From Bacteroidales bacterium (GTDB lineage Bacteria > Bacteroidota > Bacteroidia > Bacteroidales > FEN-979): 64,000 nucleotides of DNA. The DNA lies in contig JADGPR010000007.1 of assembly GCA_017882335.1 (NCBI GenBank), forward strand, positions 1 to 64,000. The letters run 5' to 3'. The notes below the pieces were generated by a model. It saw only the letters and a list, made by a program, of their open reading frames with translations. It searched no databases and was not told the origin of the DNA. How positions within the stretch are numbered: position 1 is the first letter of the stretch; each line of letters begins with the position of its first letter. Made by a program: the position numbers and the translations under genes. Below, one piece after another: positions 18,775 through 28,757 of the stretch.

Positions 18775-19578
18775 ATGTTTTTTCCTTCGAACATAAAATT
18801 TTTCCGGAAGAGGATGGGGCGGACACAGGATGATGTGGCGGTTGCCCTTGGGATGAAGCGTTCAACCCTGAGCGGATATGAGAATGCCATTGCCCAACCC
18901 GGAATAGAAGCCCTGGTTAGTCTCTCAAATTATTTCAGGGTAGCGATCGACACCCTGGTCAAGGTCGACCTCACGAAACTGCCCGAGAGTCAGCTCCGGC
19001 AGCTGGAAAAAGGTTACGATGTCTTCATCAAAGGCAGCAGCCTGCGGGTGCTGGCCACCACCGTAGGCCAGGATAACCATGAGAATATCGAACTGGTAAC
19101 GGAAAAAGCAAAAGCCGGATACAAGAGCGGATTTGCCGACCCTGAATACATCAGCATCCTCCCTACTTTCCGACTTCCTTTTCTTTCAAAACAAAAGAAA
19201 TACCGCACGTTCCAGATAAGCGGCGATTCCATGCTGCCCATTCCTGAAGGTGCCTGGGTTACAGGGGTCTTTGTCCAGGACTGGCACACTGTTCGCGACC
19301 GGGATGCTTGCATTATCCTCACCTCGGAAGAAGGCATCGTATTTAAAGTCGTTGAAAATAAGATCCGGGCCGAAGGGAAACTCATCCTTCACTCCCTGAA
19401 CCCGGCTTATGAACCTTATGAAATTGCGGTGAACGACATCCGGGAGATCTGGCAGTTCGTCAATTATATCAGTCCGGAAATCCCTGAAAATATAGCCGAT
19501 AATACTTACCGGCTGGCGCAAACGGTGAAGAAACTAACAAAAGAGGTAAAAGCAATCCAGACCCGGTTGAATCTTTAG
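18775..19578 (+). CDS. XRE-family HTH / S24 (LexA-like) peptidase-domain repressor
   Basis: HTH: FFRKRMGRTQDDVAVALGMKRSTLSGYENAIAQPGIEALVSLS. S24: KAKAG|YKSGF candidate cleavage site, SGDSM Ser, VFKVV Lys. Confidence 0.88.
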   Translation: MFFPSNIKFFRKRMGRTQDDVAVALGMKRSTLSGYENAIAQPGIEALVSLSNYFRVAIDTLVKVDLTKLPESQLRQLEKGYDVFIKGSSLRVLATTVGQDNHENIELVTEKAKAGYKSGFADPEYISILPTFRLPFLSKQKKYRTFQISGDSMLPIPEGAWVTGVFVQDWHTVRDRDACIILTSEEGIVFKVVENKIRAEGKLILHSLNPAYEPYEIAVNDIREIWQFVNYISPEIPENIADNTYRLAQTVKKLTKEVKAIQTRLNL

Positions 19579-19952
19579 CTTCCGGATCTTTTGATTTCCT
19601 AACGGATGATAAAAGTGCATATATTTATATGCGATTATCACGCGATAATTTTCCAACGACGAACACGGTGCATTTCTGGCTATTCAGTACATTTGCAGCC
19701 TGTTCTGGTAATAAATTCAAAGGTTCAGTATAGCAGGGCAGGCTCTTTTTCGGTTTTTGAATGGATCATGATTTCATCCGGACAGGAAGGTCAATCCATT
19801 CAGTATCAATGATAAAATGATAAAATAATCAACCACTTTACACCATTACCTAGTATTGAAAATGGACTGGGAGTGAACCCGTAACAGTAAAATGATCATC
19901 TATTGAAAACTGAACACAGGGGTATTTTCTTAAATCAAACAAACAGAAAAGG

Positions 19953-20819
19953 ATGAAAATTCTCGTAACAGGAGGTGATGGGCAATTGGGAAGCGCTCTG
20001 AAAAAACTTGCCGGTAACTACAAAGATCATATTTTTACATTCATTGATGTCGGTGACCTGGATATCACCGATTCCTCCGGCATGGCTGCGTTCCTGGCCA
20101 CACATAAACCCGGTATCCTGATCAATTGTGCTGCATATACTGCCGTTGATAAGGCAGAATCCGAAACCGACCGGGCTATTGCAGTGAATGCGACCGCCCC
20201 GGGAGAAATGGCAAGGATCTGTTCGGAAACAGGAATCCGGTTGATCCATATTTCAACGGATTATGTTTTTGATGGAAGGAGCTTCAATCCCTATAAAGAA
20301 ACCGACCCGGTCAATCCCGTCTCTGTTTATGCAAAAAGCAAGCTGGAAGGTGAAACCCGGATTCAGAAACAGGTAGTAAAAGGCATCATTATCCGCACCT
20401 CATGGTTATATTCGGAGTACGGACAGAATTTTGTAAAAACGATCCTGAAAAAAGGCAAAGAACTCGGAAAATTAAGGGTTGTTTATGACCAGGTCGGCGG
20501 GCCTACCTATGCAGGTGATCTCGCCAGGGCAATTCTTGACATTCTGCCGGAAGTTGCGAATACCGGTTCCATGGAAGTATACCATTATGCCAATGAAGGT
20601 GTGATCAGCTGGTACGACTTTGCACATGCCATCATCGAAATTTCGGGAATCGCCTGTATTCTGGAGCCTGTCGAAACAACAGCATACCCCACTCCTGCCA
20701 CACGGCCATCTTACAGTATATTCAATAAAACCAAATTTAAAGAACGGTTCGGGATCGCTATACCATATTGGAGAACCAGCCTGAAGGAGTGTATCGGGAA
20801 TATGGTGGAATCTCATTAA
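19953..20819 (+). CDS. rfbD: dTDP-4-dehydrorhamnose reductase family protein
   Basis: MKILVTGGDGQLGSALKKLA; STDYVFDGRSFNPYKETDPVNPVSVYAKSKLEGE; RTSWLYSEYGQNFVKT. Confidence 0.9.
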   Translation: MKILVTGGDGQLGSALKKLAGNYKDHIFTFIDVGDLDITDSSGMAAFLATHKPGILINCAAYTAVDKAESETDRAIAVNATAPGEMARICSETGIRLIHISTDYVFDGRSFNPYKETDPVNPVSVYAKSKLEGETRIQKQVVKGIIIRTSWLYSEYGQNFVKTILKKGKELGKLRVVYDQVGGPTYAGDLARAILDILPEVANTGSMEVYHYANEGVISWYDFAHAIIEISGIACILEPVETTAYPTPATRPSYSIFNKTKFKERFGIAIPYWRTSLKECIGNMVESH

Positions 20820-20871
20820 TGCTGGAAAAGGACTGATAGAAATATTTTGACTTTTAAATCGATAATAACTT

Positions 20872-22614
20872 ATGAATACTGCTATTGATCCTACTGTTTT
20901 GAAACGAGCGAATGCCTGGCTGGATGGGAATTTTGATAAAGAAACAATAGCCATGGTCAGGGAGATGATGGAAAAGAACCCGGCAGAACTAACGGATGCC
21001 TTTTACCGTGACCTGGAATTCGGGACGGGTGGATTGAGGGGCATTATGGGTGCCGGAACGAACCGGATGAACAAATATACCGTTGGGATGGCCACTCAGG
21101 GCCTTGCTAATTATCTCCTGAAAATGTTTCCGGAGGTTCACCCTATCCAGGCTGCAATTTCATTCGACAGCCGCAACAACAGTAGTTTTTTTGCAAAAAT
21201 CACTGCTGAGGTATTTGCAGCCAATGGTTTCAGGGTTTTTCTCTTTGATGATATCCGGCCCACTCCGGAACTTTCATTTGCTATCCGCCACCTTAAATGC
21301 CAGACCGGGGTCATGTTGACTGCTTCCCACAATCCTAAAGAGTATAACGGTTATAAGGCATACTGGGATGACGGAGCACAGATGATCGGTCCGCATGACG
21401 TAAATGTGACCGATGAAGTTCAGAAGATCACTTCGGTGGAAGATGTCCGCTGGACCGGCAATCCCGAGAATATTATTGAAATAGGGAAAGAGGTTGATGA
21501 AGCCTATCTTGGCCGTGTTCTTGAGCTATCCCTCTCTCCCGAATTGATCCGGCTTCAGAAAAACCTGAAAATCGTTTATACACCGCTCCATGGCTGCGGG
21601 CGGAAAATGGTACCGGAGACCCTGAAGCGATTCGGTTTTGAAAATGTCACCACGGTGAAAGAACAAATGGTGGCTGATGGCAACTTCCCAACAGTACGTT
21701 CTCCGAACCCGGAAGAACAGGACGCGATGACCCTTGCCCTCGAAAAGGCGCGTGAAATTGATGCAGACCTGGTGATGGCCACGGATCCGGATGCCGATCG
21801 CGTAGGGATCGCATTGAAGAATGCCAAAGGCGAATTCATCCTTCTGAACGGAAACCAGACAGCATCCCTTCTTTTTTACTACATCCTCTATCGTTGGAAA
21901 GAGAAGAAGATGTTGACGGGAAATGAATATATTGTATCCACCATTGTCACCACCGAACTCCTGAAGGGCATTTCAGTAAAGTTTAGCGTCGGGTATTTTG
22001 AATGCCTCACCGGCTTCAAGTTTATCGCAGATGTGATCCGGAAACATGAAGGGAAGATGAAATACATCGTGGGCGGGGAAGAAAGTTTCGGGTACCTGAT
22101 CGGTGATTTTGTCAGAGATAAGGATGCCGTCAGCGCATGTGCCCTCCTTGCAGAAGCCGCTGCTTGGATGGCCAGTCAGGAAAAATCCCTTTTCGACCTG
22201 CTCATCCGCATCTACCAGGAACTTGGATTTTACAAGGAACACCTGATATCGGTAACAAAGAAAGGAAAGACCGGTGCGGAAGAGATCCAGAACATGATGG
22301 TGGATTACCGGCAGGATCCTCCGACCCATATTAACAGTTCAAAAGTCATCCTGGTCAGGGATTATCTGGTTTTGCGTGAAAAGGATCTTATTACAGGGAA
22401 GGAAAAAGTAATCGACCTTCCTAAATCGAATGTCCTGCAGTTCATTTTGGAAGACGGTTCCCGCATCAGCGTGAGACCTTCCGGCACCGAGCCCAAGATC
22501 AAGTTCTACTTTAGTGTGAAAGAGAACCTGGGTGGCAAAGAAGAATATGATCATAAGGATTTTATCTTAACTAAAAAAATCAGCGACATCATTGCCTCGA
22601 TGAAACTGAAATAA
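20872..22614 (+). CDS. Phospho-sugar mutase (phosphoglucomutase/phosphomannomutase family)
   Basis: EFGTGGLRGIMGAGTNRMNKYTVG; GVMLTASHNPKEYNGYKAYWDDG; DPDADRVGIA; VRPSGTEPKIKFYFSV. Confidence 0.93.
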   Translation: MNTAIDPTVLKRANAWLDGNFDKETIAMVREMMEKNPAELTDAFYRDLEFGTGGLRGIMGAGTNRMNKYTVGMATQGLANYLLKMFPEVHPIQAAISFDSRNNSSFFAKITAEVFAANGFRVFLFDDIRPTPELSFAIRHLKCQTGVMLTASHNPKEYNGYKAYWDDGAQMIGPHDVNVTDEVQKITSVEDVRWTGNPENIIEIGKEVDEAYLGRVLELSLSPELIRLQKNLKIVYTPLHGCGRKMVPETLKRFGFENVTTVKEQMVADGNFPTVRSPNPEEQDAMTLALEKAREIDADLVMATDPDADRVGIALKNAKGEFILLNGNQTASLLFYYILYRWKEKKMLTGNEYIVSTIVTTELLKGISVKFSVGYFECLTGFKFIADVIRKHEGKMKYIVGGEESFGYLIGDFVRDKDAVSACALLAEAAAWMASQEKSLFDLLIRIYQELGFYKEHLISVTKKGKTGAEEIQNMMVDYRQDPPTHINSSKVILVRDYLVLREKDLITGKEKVIDLPKSNVLQFILEDGSRISVRPSGTEPKIKFYFSVKENLGGKEEYDHKDFILTKKISDIIASMKLK

Positions 22615-22615
22615 T

Positions 22616-24652
22616 ATGAGGAATTCTCATCCAACCCGGTTTATGGAACTGCCGTCAGGCGGTGTGTTGAGGATTTTTTTCTCAATCTTATTCCTGTTGT
22701 TTCTTTCCCTCCCTTCGTGGAGCCAGGAAAACACGAAAAGCCTTAAGGATACGGCTTCTTTCGATACCATCACCGTGAGGAAAGGAACCTGGTTTAATTA
22801 CAAAGGGAAGTCTTACAAGATTGTAAAAGACACGGTTTTTGTCGTACACACATATGAAATCCAGGCGATTGACTTGAAAAATGAACAACGGTCAAAGACA
22901 TTTTATGATTCTGTTTACAAGAAATTCTCACGAAGAAAATTCCCCCAGATGTTATACGGACTGGCCTTTAAACCACCGGAAATTCCACCCCTGCCTGGAA
23001 ATTCGCACAAGGTCAAAAGCGATGTCCCGTTTGAACAATATAAAGGAAAGGTGATCCGGCATATCCGGATCGAAACGCTGGTTCCTTTTGGTACCACCGT
23101 CTACGACACACTGACAGATGCGCAAACCGTATCTGGTAAGGCCCTGAATGCGGCACATATGAGAACCCGATCCTGGGTTATCCGGAAAAACCTTTTCATC
23201 AAAGAAGGGCAGAAAGTGGATCCCTACCTTCTGGCCGATAATGAACGGAATATTCGCACCATGTCATTCATCGAAGATGTGAAAACCTACGTCACAGTTG
23301 CGGGTCATTCCAGTGATTCGGTGGATATTATCATCGTCACCAAGGATGTATTCTCGATCGGTTTTGATGTGATGTCGGCAAGTCCCAGCAACGTAGCATT
23401 CCGGCTTTACGATGGAAATTTTCTCGGGCTGGGCGACAGGCTCTCTACGAGTTATTCGTTCAAAACAAAACGGAAATCATTTTTTCGTCTTGATGGTGCA
23501 TCTTACTCCTACGACAATATAGCAGGGACTTTCCTCAACACGTTGATCACCTATAACCGGGATGACGTGGGAAATCAGAACATGGGGATTTACTTCAACC
23601 GGAACTTCTATTCCTTTAAAACCAAATGGGCTTTTGGTGCGGGATACCAGTATGGGAAGATGGTACTGGAAAAGATAATTAACAAAGATGCAAATGTGAT
23701 TATGCGGGAAAGCAGTTACTTCAGCGATATGAGCTTCTGGGGCGGACGGGCCATCCAGATCAGGAATACGGCCATTCCAACGCGCTTCGTAGTGACCGAA
23801 TCCTTCTTCCGCAGGTCGTTTTCTTCACGGCCCTGGATGTCGATCGATTCCAATAGATTGTATTACAACACCACCCGGATCCTGACGGGTCTTGCATTTT
23901 CAGCGAACAGTTATTATCTGACGGATTATATTCTCCATTTTGGAAAACCAGAGAACATCCCATACGGGAAAGCTTTCAAGGTTACACTTGGGCCTGAAAT
24001 CAGCAATTTTTATACAAGGTTCTACGGGGGTGTTGATCTCTCAGCAGGTGATTTTATTAATGGATTCGGATACCTGTCGGGCAGGGCGGTGCTGGGAGGA
24101 TATCTTTATCATAAATCCATGGAGGACTGTGTTCTCAAGATGAGCCTGAAATATCTGTCCCCCTTGTTTGTGACCCCGTATAAAAAATTCAAATTCCGGG
24201 GTTATCTCTTTTCTGATTACCGTTTCGGTTTCAATTTCCGGAAAAATAATCCCGATTACAGCAATATCAACCGTGACTTTCTCATCGACCAGGTAAGGTT
24301 CGACACCGTCTTTTATGGCAGAAAATCATTATCGGCAAGTCTGTCTGTGATCATGTACACACCGATGTATTTTTACGGATTCAGGTTTGCCTTTACATTC
24401 CAGGTGAAAGGTGGTTTCGTGGCTATCCATAAGGAATCCCTTTTTCACCAACCCTTCTATACCGGTGTTGGATTGGGGATTCTTATCCGGAACGACAACC
24501 TCATCTTCCCTCCTTTCCTGATCTCCTGTTTTTATTACCCTTCGATACCACCTGGAGTGCCCTGGTGGCAATTCAGGTTTGACCAGAATACAGGGATCAC
24601 GTTTCCCGACTACAATGTTACCATGCCCCAAACGGAAACTCTTCAAAATTAA
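22616..24652 (+). CDS. Predicted outer-membrane beta-barrel protein with POTRA-like N-terminus
   Basis: Signal peptide; GKVIRHIRIETLVPFG...NLFIKEGQKVDPYLLADNERNIRTMSFIEDVKTYVTV; barrel-like alternating C-terminal half. Confidence 0.6.
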   Translation: MRNSHPTRFMELPSGGVLRIFFSILFLLFLSLPSWSQENTKSLKDTASFDTITVRKGTWFNYKGKSYKIVKDTVFVVHTYEIQAIDLKNEQRSKTFYDSVYKKFSRRKFPQMLYGLAFKPPEIPPLPGNSHKVKSDVPFEQYKGKVIRHIRIETLVPFGTTVYDTLTDAQTVSGKALNAAHMRTRSWVIRKNLFIKEGQKVDPYLLADNERNIRTMSFIEDVKTYVTVAGHSSDSVDIIIVTKDVFSIGFDVMSASPSNVAFRLYDGNFLGLGDRLSTSYSFKTKRKSFFRLDGASYSYDNIAGTFLNTLITYNRDDVGNQNMGIYFNRNFYSFKTKWAFGAGYQYGKMVLEKIINKDANVIMRESSYFSDMSFWGGRAIQIRNTAIPTRFVVTESFFRRSFSSRPWMSIDSNRLYYNTTRILTGLAFSANSYYLTDYILHFGKPENIPYGKAFKVTLGPEISNFYTRFYGGVDLSAGDFINGFGYLSGRAVLGGYLYHKSMEDCVLKMSLKYLSPLFVTPYKKFKFRGYLFSDYRFGFNFRKNNPDYSNINRDFLIDQVRFDTVFYGRKSLSASLSVIMYTPMYFYGFRFAFTFQVKGGFVAIHKESLFHQPFYTGVGLGILIRNDNLIFPPFLISCFYYPSIPPGVPWWQFRFDQNTGITFPDYNVTMPQTETLQN

Positions 24653-24662
24653 ATCATCCATA

Positions 24663-25229
24663 ATGGAAAGAAAAGAAAATGATGTTCCCCGGGATCCGGT
24701 TTACTCAAAGACCGTTCTTGAAATGCTGACCGTGGCAAATGAATATTGTTTATTCCTTGAGAAAGCCGAAAACTATGACCGGCAGGATGTCCTGCTCTTT
24801 CTCCAGAAGATCTGCCCGTTGATCTATATCAAGGCTTCGCTATTACCGGCTATCGAATTAAATGATGAAGATGCTGCTGAGCATTTTGTGACTGAAGAAG
24901 AATGGGAAGGGGTCTTCAACACCCTGCACCTGAAATTCGGTGAAGATGATCTTTACTATTTTATCGATCCCTATGAACGATCGCATACCGACGCGGTGAA
25001 AGCAAGCCTGGCAGAAAATTTTACGGATATCTACCAGGACCTGAAAGATTTTGTCCTTCTATACCAGAAACCGCGAAAAGTTTCCATAGAGTATGCTGTA
25101 TATGAATGTAAGCGGCTATTTGAGACACGCTATGGGTTTCGTCTCGTGAGGGCACATTCTGCACTTCATTACCTTCTTAATAAGGAAGGAGATAAAGGAG
25201 AGTTACATGATTTATTGGAGACGCTGTAA
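24663..25229 (+). CDS. DUF5063-like protein
   Basis: MERKENDVPRDPVYSKTVLEMLTVANEYCLFLEKAENYDRQDVLLFLQKICPLIYIKASLLP. ATG at 24663 preferred over the upstream ORF start. Confidence 0.6.
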   Translation: MERKENDVPRDPVYSKTVLEMLTVANEYCLFLEKAENYDRQDVLLFLQKICPLIYIKASLLPAIELNDEDAAEHFVTEEEWEGVFNTLHLKFGEDDLYYFIDPYERSHTDAVKASLAENFTDIYQDLKDFVLLYQKPRKVSIEYAVYECKRLFETRYGFRLVRAHSALHYLLNKEGDKGELHDLLETL

Positions 25230-25238
25230 GACGGAACC

Positions 25239-26276
25239 TTAATTTCCTCTTACCTTATCAATCCGGTTCAGCCCGTCAATGGCCTTCTGATAATTGGCCT
25301 TCAATTCAAGTACATGCTTGTAATCCTGGTAAGCCTTTGAATACTCCCTGGATAACTCATATGCATAGCCCCTGTTGAACATCGCCTCTATATAGCCAGG
25401 ATCCCGTTGCATAGCAGTCGTGAAATAGCTCGCAGCTTTCTTGAAATCGCGTAAGTAAACAAGATAAATGTACCCGCTATTGTATGCAGCATCCCTGAAG
25501 GTACTGTCAACTTTTTCCAGTTTCGCATAGGTTTCCAGCGCATATTCATACTTGCCGGTCTCCTGGTAAAACATTCCCAGCATGTACAGGGCTTCCTTGC
25601 TGTCGGGCCGGATTCTGATCGCATTTTTCAGATAATCGGCTGCTACCGGGTCTTTCCGCATCGAGTACAGCTCTCCGAGTTCCACGTAGGCATCGTAAAA
25701 TCCCTGGTCCTGGTCCATAGTTCTCTTGAAATCCTCTACTGCTAAAACGGTATCGCCTTTTTCGAGGAGGGCAAGCGCCCGTGTAAAATAGGCCTGGGGG
25801 TTATGAGGTTCAACTTCGAGTGCCCTCTTCACATATTCGAAGGTGGCTTTGTAATCCTTGATGATGAGGCTCAGTTTGGAAAGCCTGATCAGGGCAGCGT
25901 TGTTCCGGGGATCAAGGGCAATGGCTTTCAGCAGTGCTTCATTGCAATTGTCAGGTTTTCCCATGCCCAGATAAACATCGGAAAGCGTGATGTAAAGTGA
26001 AGCCTTGTTGCCTGACAGGGAGATTGCTTTCGTGATATCTTCAAATGCCAGCTTTTCCTGGTGATCTAACAGGTAGTATTTTGATCGTTGCTGCAAAAGG
26101 TCGGGATCCGAAGGATGATCGGAAATCTTCTTGCTCAGATCCTTCAATAAAACCGTAAGGGTGTCTCTGCCCGATTTGTTTTTTTCGGCCACCTTAGGTC
26201 TTCCTCCACAGGATGTGATCAGAAAAAGGGCGACGAGCAATGTGAGAAACAGCGACCCGGTTGTTTTATTTGACAT
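25239..26276 (-). CDS. TPR repeat lipoprotein
   Basis: Lipobox-like LITSCGG; repeated TPR-like motifs ([26 protein letters not shown]). Confidence 0.85.
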   Translation of the reverse strand: MSNKTTGSLFLTLLVALFLITSCGGRPKVAEKNKSGRDTLTVLLKDLSKKISDHPSDPDLLQQRSKYYLLDHQEKLAFEDITKAISLSGNKASLYITLSDVYLGMGKPDNCNEALLKAIALDPRNNAALIRLSKLSLIIKDYKATFEYVKRALEVEPHNPQAYFTRALALLEKGDTVLAVEDFKRTMDQDQGFYDAYVELGELYSMRKDPVAADYLKNAIRIRPDSKEALYMLGMFYQETGKYEYALETYAKLEKVDSTFRDAAYNSGYIYLVYLRDFKKAASYFTTAMQRDPGYIEAMFNRGYAYELSREYSKAYQDYKHVLELKANYQKAIDGLNRIDKVRGN

Positions 26277-27276
26277 TCTTCAAGACCTCCATGATCTTTT
26301 TTTCCAGCTCGTCGGCGAGTTCAAGATTGTCCTGCAGCAGCTTTTTCACAGCATCCCTGCCCTGTCCTAGTTTTGTCTCCCCATAAGAAAACCACGAACC
26401 GCTTTTCTTGATGATGTTGTACTCGACAGCCAGGTCGATGATCTCCAGTATCCTTGAAATCCCTTCTCCATATATGATATCGAATTCGGCCTTGCGGAAA
26501 GGCGGTGCCAGCTTGTTCTTGACCACTTTCACCTTCACCCTGTTCCCGATGATCTCTTCCCCTTCCTTCAACTGGTTGACTTTGCGAATATCGAGGCGTA
26601 CGGAAGAATAAAATTTAAGCGCATTACCACCGGTTGTGGTTTCGGGATTCCCGAACATGATGCCAATCTTTTCCCGCAACTGGTTAATAAAAATGCAACA
26701 AGTGGCGGTCTTTGAGATCGTGGATGTCAGCTTCCTTAAAGCCTGCGACATCAGCCGGGCCTGCAATCCCATCTTGGAATCGCCCATCTCACCTTCGATC
26801 TCGCTTCTTGGTGTCAGTGCAGCTACAGAATCGATCACGATGATATCGATGGCTCCGGAACGGATCAGGTTCTCGACGATCTCAAGTGCCTGTTCCCCGT
26901 TATCCGGCTGTGAAACAAGCAGGTTCTCAACATCTATGCCCAGCTTCTTTGCGTAAAAACGGTCGAACGCATGTTCCGCATCAATGAATGCAGCTATCCC
27001 GCCGGCTTTCTGTGACTCTGCAATGGCATGAAGGGCGAGGGTCGTCTTACCGGAAGATTCCGGGCCGTAGATTTCGGTTACCCTTCCTTTTGGCAATCCG
27101 CCGATCCCCAGGGCGACATTCAATCCAATGGATCCTGTCGGGATAAATTCCACAGCTTCGATGGCGTTGTCTCCCAGTTTCATGACCGTCCCTTTGCCGT
27201 ATGTCTTCTCCAGCTTATCCAGCGTCAACTGCAGCGCTTTCATTTTTTCCTTGTTGTTGTCTTCTTCTTTTGCCAT
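26266..27276 (-). CDS. recA: Recombinase RecA
   Basis: [80 protein letters not shown]. Confidence 0.99.
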   Translation of the reverse strand: MAKEEDNNKEKMKALQLTLDKLEKTYGKGTVMKLGDNAIEAVEFIPTGSIGLNVALGIGGLPKGRVTEIYGPESSGKTTLALHAIAESQKAGGIAAFIDAEHAFDRFYAKKLGIDVENLLVSQPDNGEQALEIVENLIRSGAIDIIVIDSVAALTPRSEIEGEMGDSKMGLQARLMSQALRKLTSTISKTATCCIFINQLREKIGIMFGNPETTTGGNALKFYSSVRLDIRKVNQLKEGEEIIGNRVKVKVVKNKLAPPFRKAEFDIIYGEGISRILEIIDLAVEYNIIKKSGSWFSYGETKLGQGRDAVKKLLQDNLELADELEKKIMEVLKNVK

Positions 27277-27290
27277 AATACATTTATTAA

Positions 27291-27325
27291 ATTACGAATT
27301 AGGGATTATGAATTACGAATTCAGT
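27291..27325. repeat. 7-nt array upstream of recA
   Basis: attacga attaggg attatga attacga attcagt. Confidence 0.7.
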
Positions 27326-27387
27326 TTTTTATTAAGTGCAAGATGTTCAACATAAGGGTATCGCCAGATGGCAGGATCACCCATTTG

Positions 27388-27849
27388 TCAGCTTCTATCC
27401 CCCAGTATCTGTTCCGTATGATTTTTTGTATCGACCTTTGAAAAGATCTTTTCAATAATGCCTTTTTCAGAGATAACATACGTCGTTCGCAGGATTCCAT
27501 CATATTCCTTTCCGTAAAGATTTTTTTTGCCCCAGGCTCCATAAGCCATCAGGATTTTTTTGTCTTTATCGGCTAAGAGTGGAAAAGGTAATACATATTT
27601 TTCGATAAATTTTTTATGCGACCGTTCATCATCGGCGCTGACACCGACAATTTCATATCCCTTCTTCAGCAGTAAAGTGTAGTTGTCACGCAGGTTACAC
27701 GCTTCGGCAGTGCATCCCGGAGTATCATCTTTGGGATAAAAATAGAGAACCAGTTTTTTACCACTGTAATCTTGTAACGAGATGGGGTTGCCATCCTGGT
27801 CAACTGCCTCAAAAGCCGGAGCTTTATCTCCAATCCTTAATGTTGACAT
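27388..27849 (-). CDS. bcp: Thioredoxin-dependent peroxiredoxin (BCP type)
   Basis: LRIGDKAPAFEAVDQDGNPISLQDYSGKKLVLYFYPKDDTPGCTAEACNLRD. Confidence 0.95.
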   Translation of the reverse strand: MSTLRIGDKAPAFEAVDQDGNPISLQDYSGKKLVLYFYPKDDTPGCTAEACNLRDNYTLLLKKGYEIVGVSADDERSHKKFIEKYVLPFPLLADKDKKILMAYGAWGKKNLYGKEYDGILRTTYVISEKGIIEKIFSKVDTKNHTEQILGDRS

Positions 27850-27939
27850 CTTTCTGAATAATTAAACATGAAAATAATTTCAAAGGTAAAATTTTTGGTT
27901 TGTTGCGGGCTCCTTTCAGAGGAGTAGTTATTAACAAAA

Positions 27940-28584
27940 TTACTCCTTTCGGAGAAGCTGATAATACTTGCATACAGATGTCAACCCGCATTCGGGACAT
28001 TTGGGTTTCCGCGCAATACAAACATAACGCCCATGAAGGATCAGCCAGTGGTGTGCCAGCGGTATGAGCTGTTCAGGAATGTGTTTTACCAATTGGATCT
28101 CAGCCTGGTAGGGCGTCTTTGCCCCGGTGGTCAGTCCGATCCGTGCAGAAACCCTGAAAACATGCGTATCCACAGCCATTGCAGGCTTTTTATAAATAAC
28201 CGAAGCCAACACGTTGGCCGTCTTCCTTCCCACACCGGGGATCGTCATCAGTTCTTCAACATCAGAAGGCAATACGCCCGAAAAATCCTTAATCAACGAT
28301 TTTGCCATGCCGATCAGATTCTTTGCCTTGTTGTTGGGATAAGAACAGCTTTTGATGAGTTCAAAAACATCTTCCTGCGGAGCATGTGAAAGCGAATCTG
28401 CATCCGGAAATTTCCTGAAGAAGGCCGGGGTGATCAGGTTGACCCGCTTGTCGGTACATTGGGCGGAAAGAATTGTTGCAACCGCAAGTTCATAAGGATC
28501 AGTATAGACCAGTTCCGTTTCTGCCTTTGGACGATGTTCAAGGAAATAGCCTATTAAAAAGTCGTAACGCTCCTTCTTCGTCAT
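27940..28584 (-). CDS. nth: Endonuclease III
   Basis: ILSAQCTDKRVN; LMTIPGVGRKTANVLASV; VDTHVFRVSARIGL; HGRYVCIARKPKCPECGLTSVC. Confidence 0.97.
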   Translation of the reverse strand: MTKKERYDFLIGYFLEHRPKAETELVYTDPYELAVATILSAQCTDKRVNLITPAFFRKFPDADSLSHAPQEDVFELIKSCSYPNNKAKNLIGMAKSLIKDFSGVLPSDVEELMTIPGVGRKTANVLASVIYKKPAMAVDTHVFRVSARIGLTTGAKTPYQAEIQLVKHIPEQLIPLAHHWLILHGRYVCIARKPKCPECGLTSVCKYYQLLRKE

Positions 28585-28597
28585 AGAAAATCATTTG

Positions 28598-28605
28598 CAC
28601 AAAGT
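28598..28605 (-). promoter_or_regulatory. Bacteroidota -7 promoter element (TAACTTTG) for nth
   Basis: caaagtta on + strand; matches TAnnTTTG just upstream of the nth start. Confidence 0.45.
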
Positions 28606-28648
28606 TAGCGAAATTCAGGATTTGTTGGTTTTTGATTAAGTTTGCATG

Positions 28649-28744
28649 AGTAAAAAAGTAACAGAGTAACAGAGTCACAAAGTCACAAAGTAAAATTGAA
28701 AAAAAACTCGCCAGCTCGCCAGTTCGCCAGCTCATCAGCTAAAC
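28649..28744. repeat. Composite 8-nt array (12 in-phase units)
   Basis: agtaaaaa agtaacag agtaacag agtcacaa agtcacaa agtaaaat tgaaaaaa aactcgcc agctcgcc agttcgcc agctcatc agctaaac. Confidence 0.9.
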
Positions 28745-28757
28745 AAAAACGCAACTA

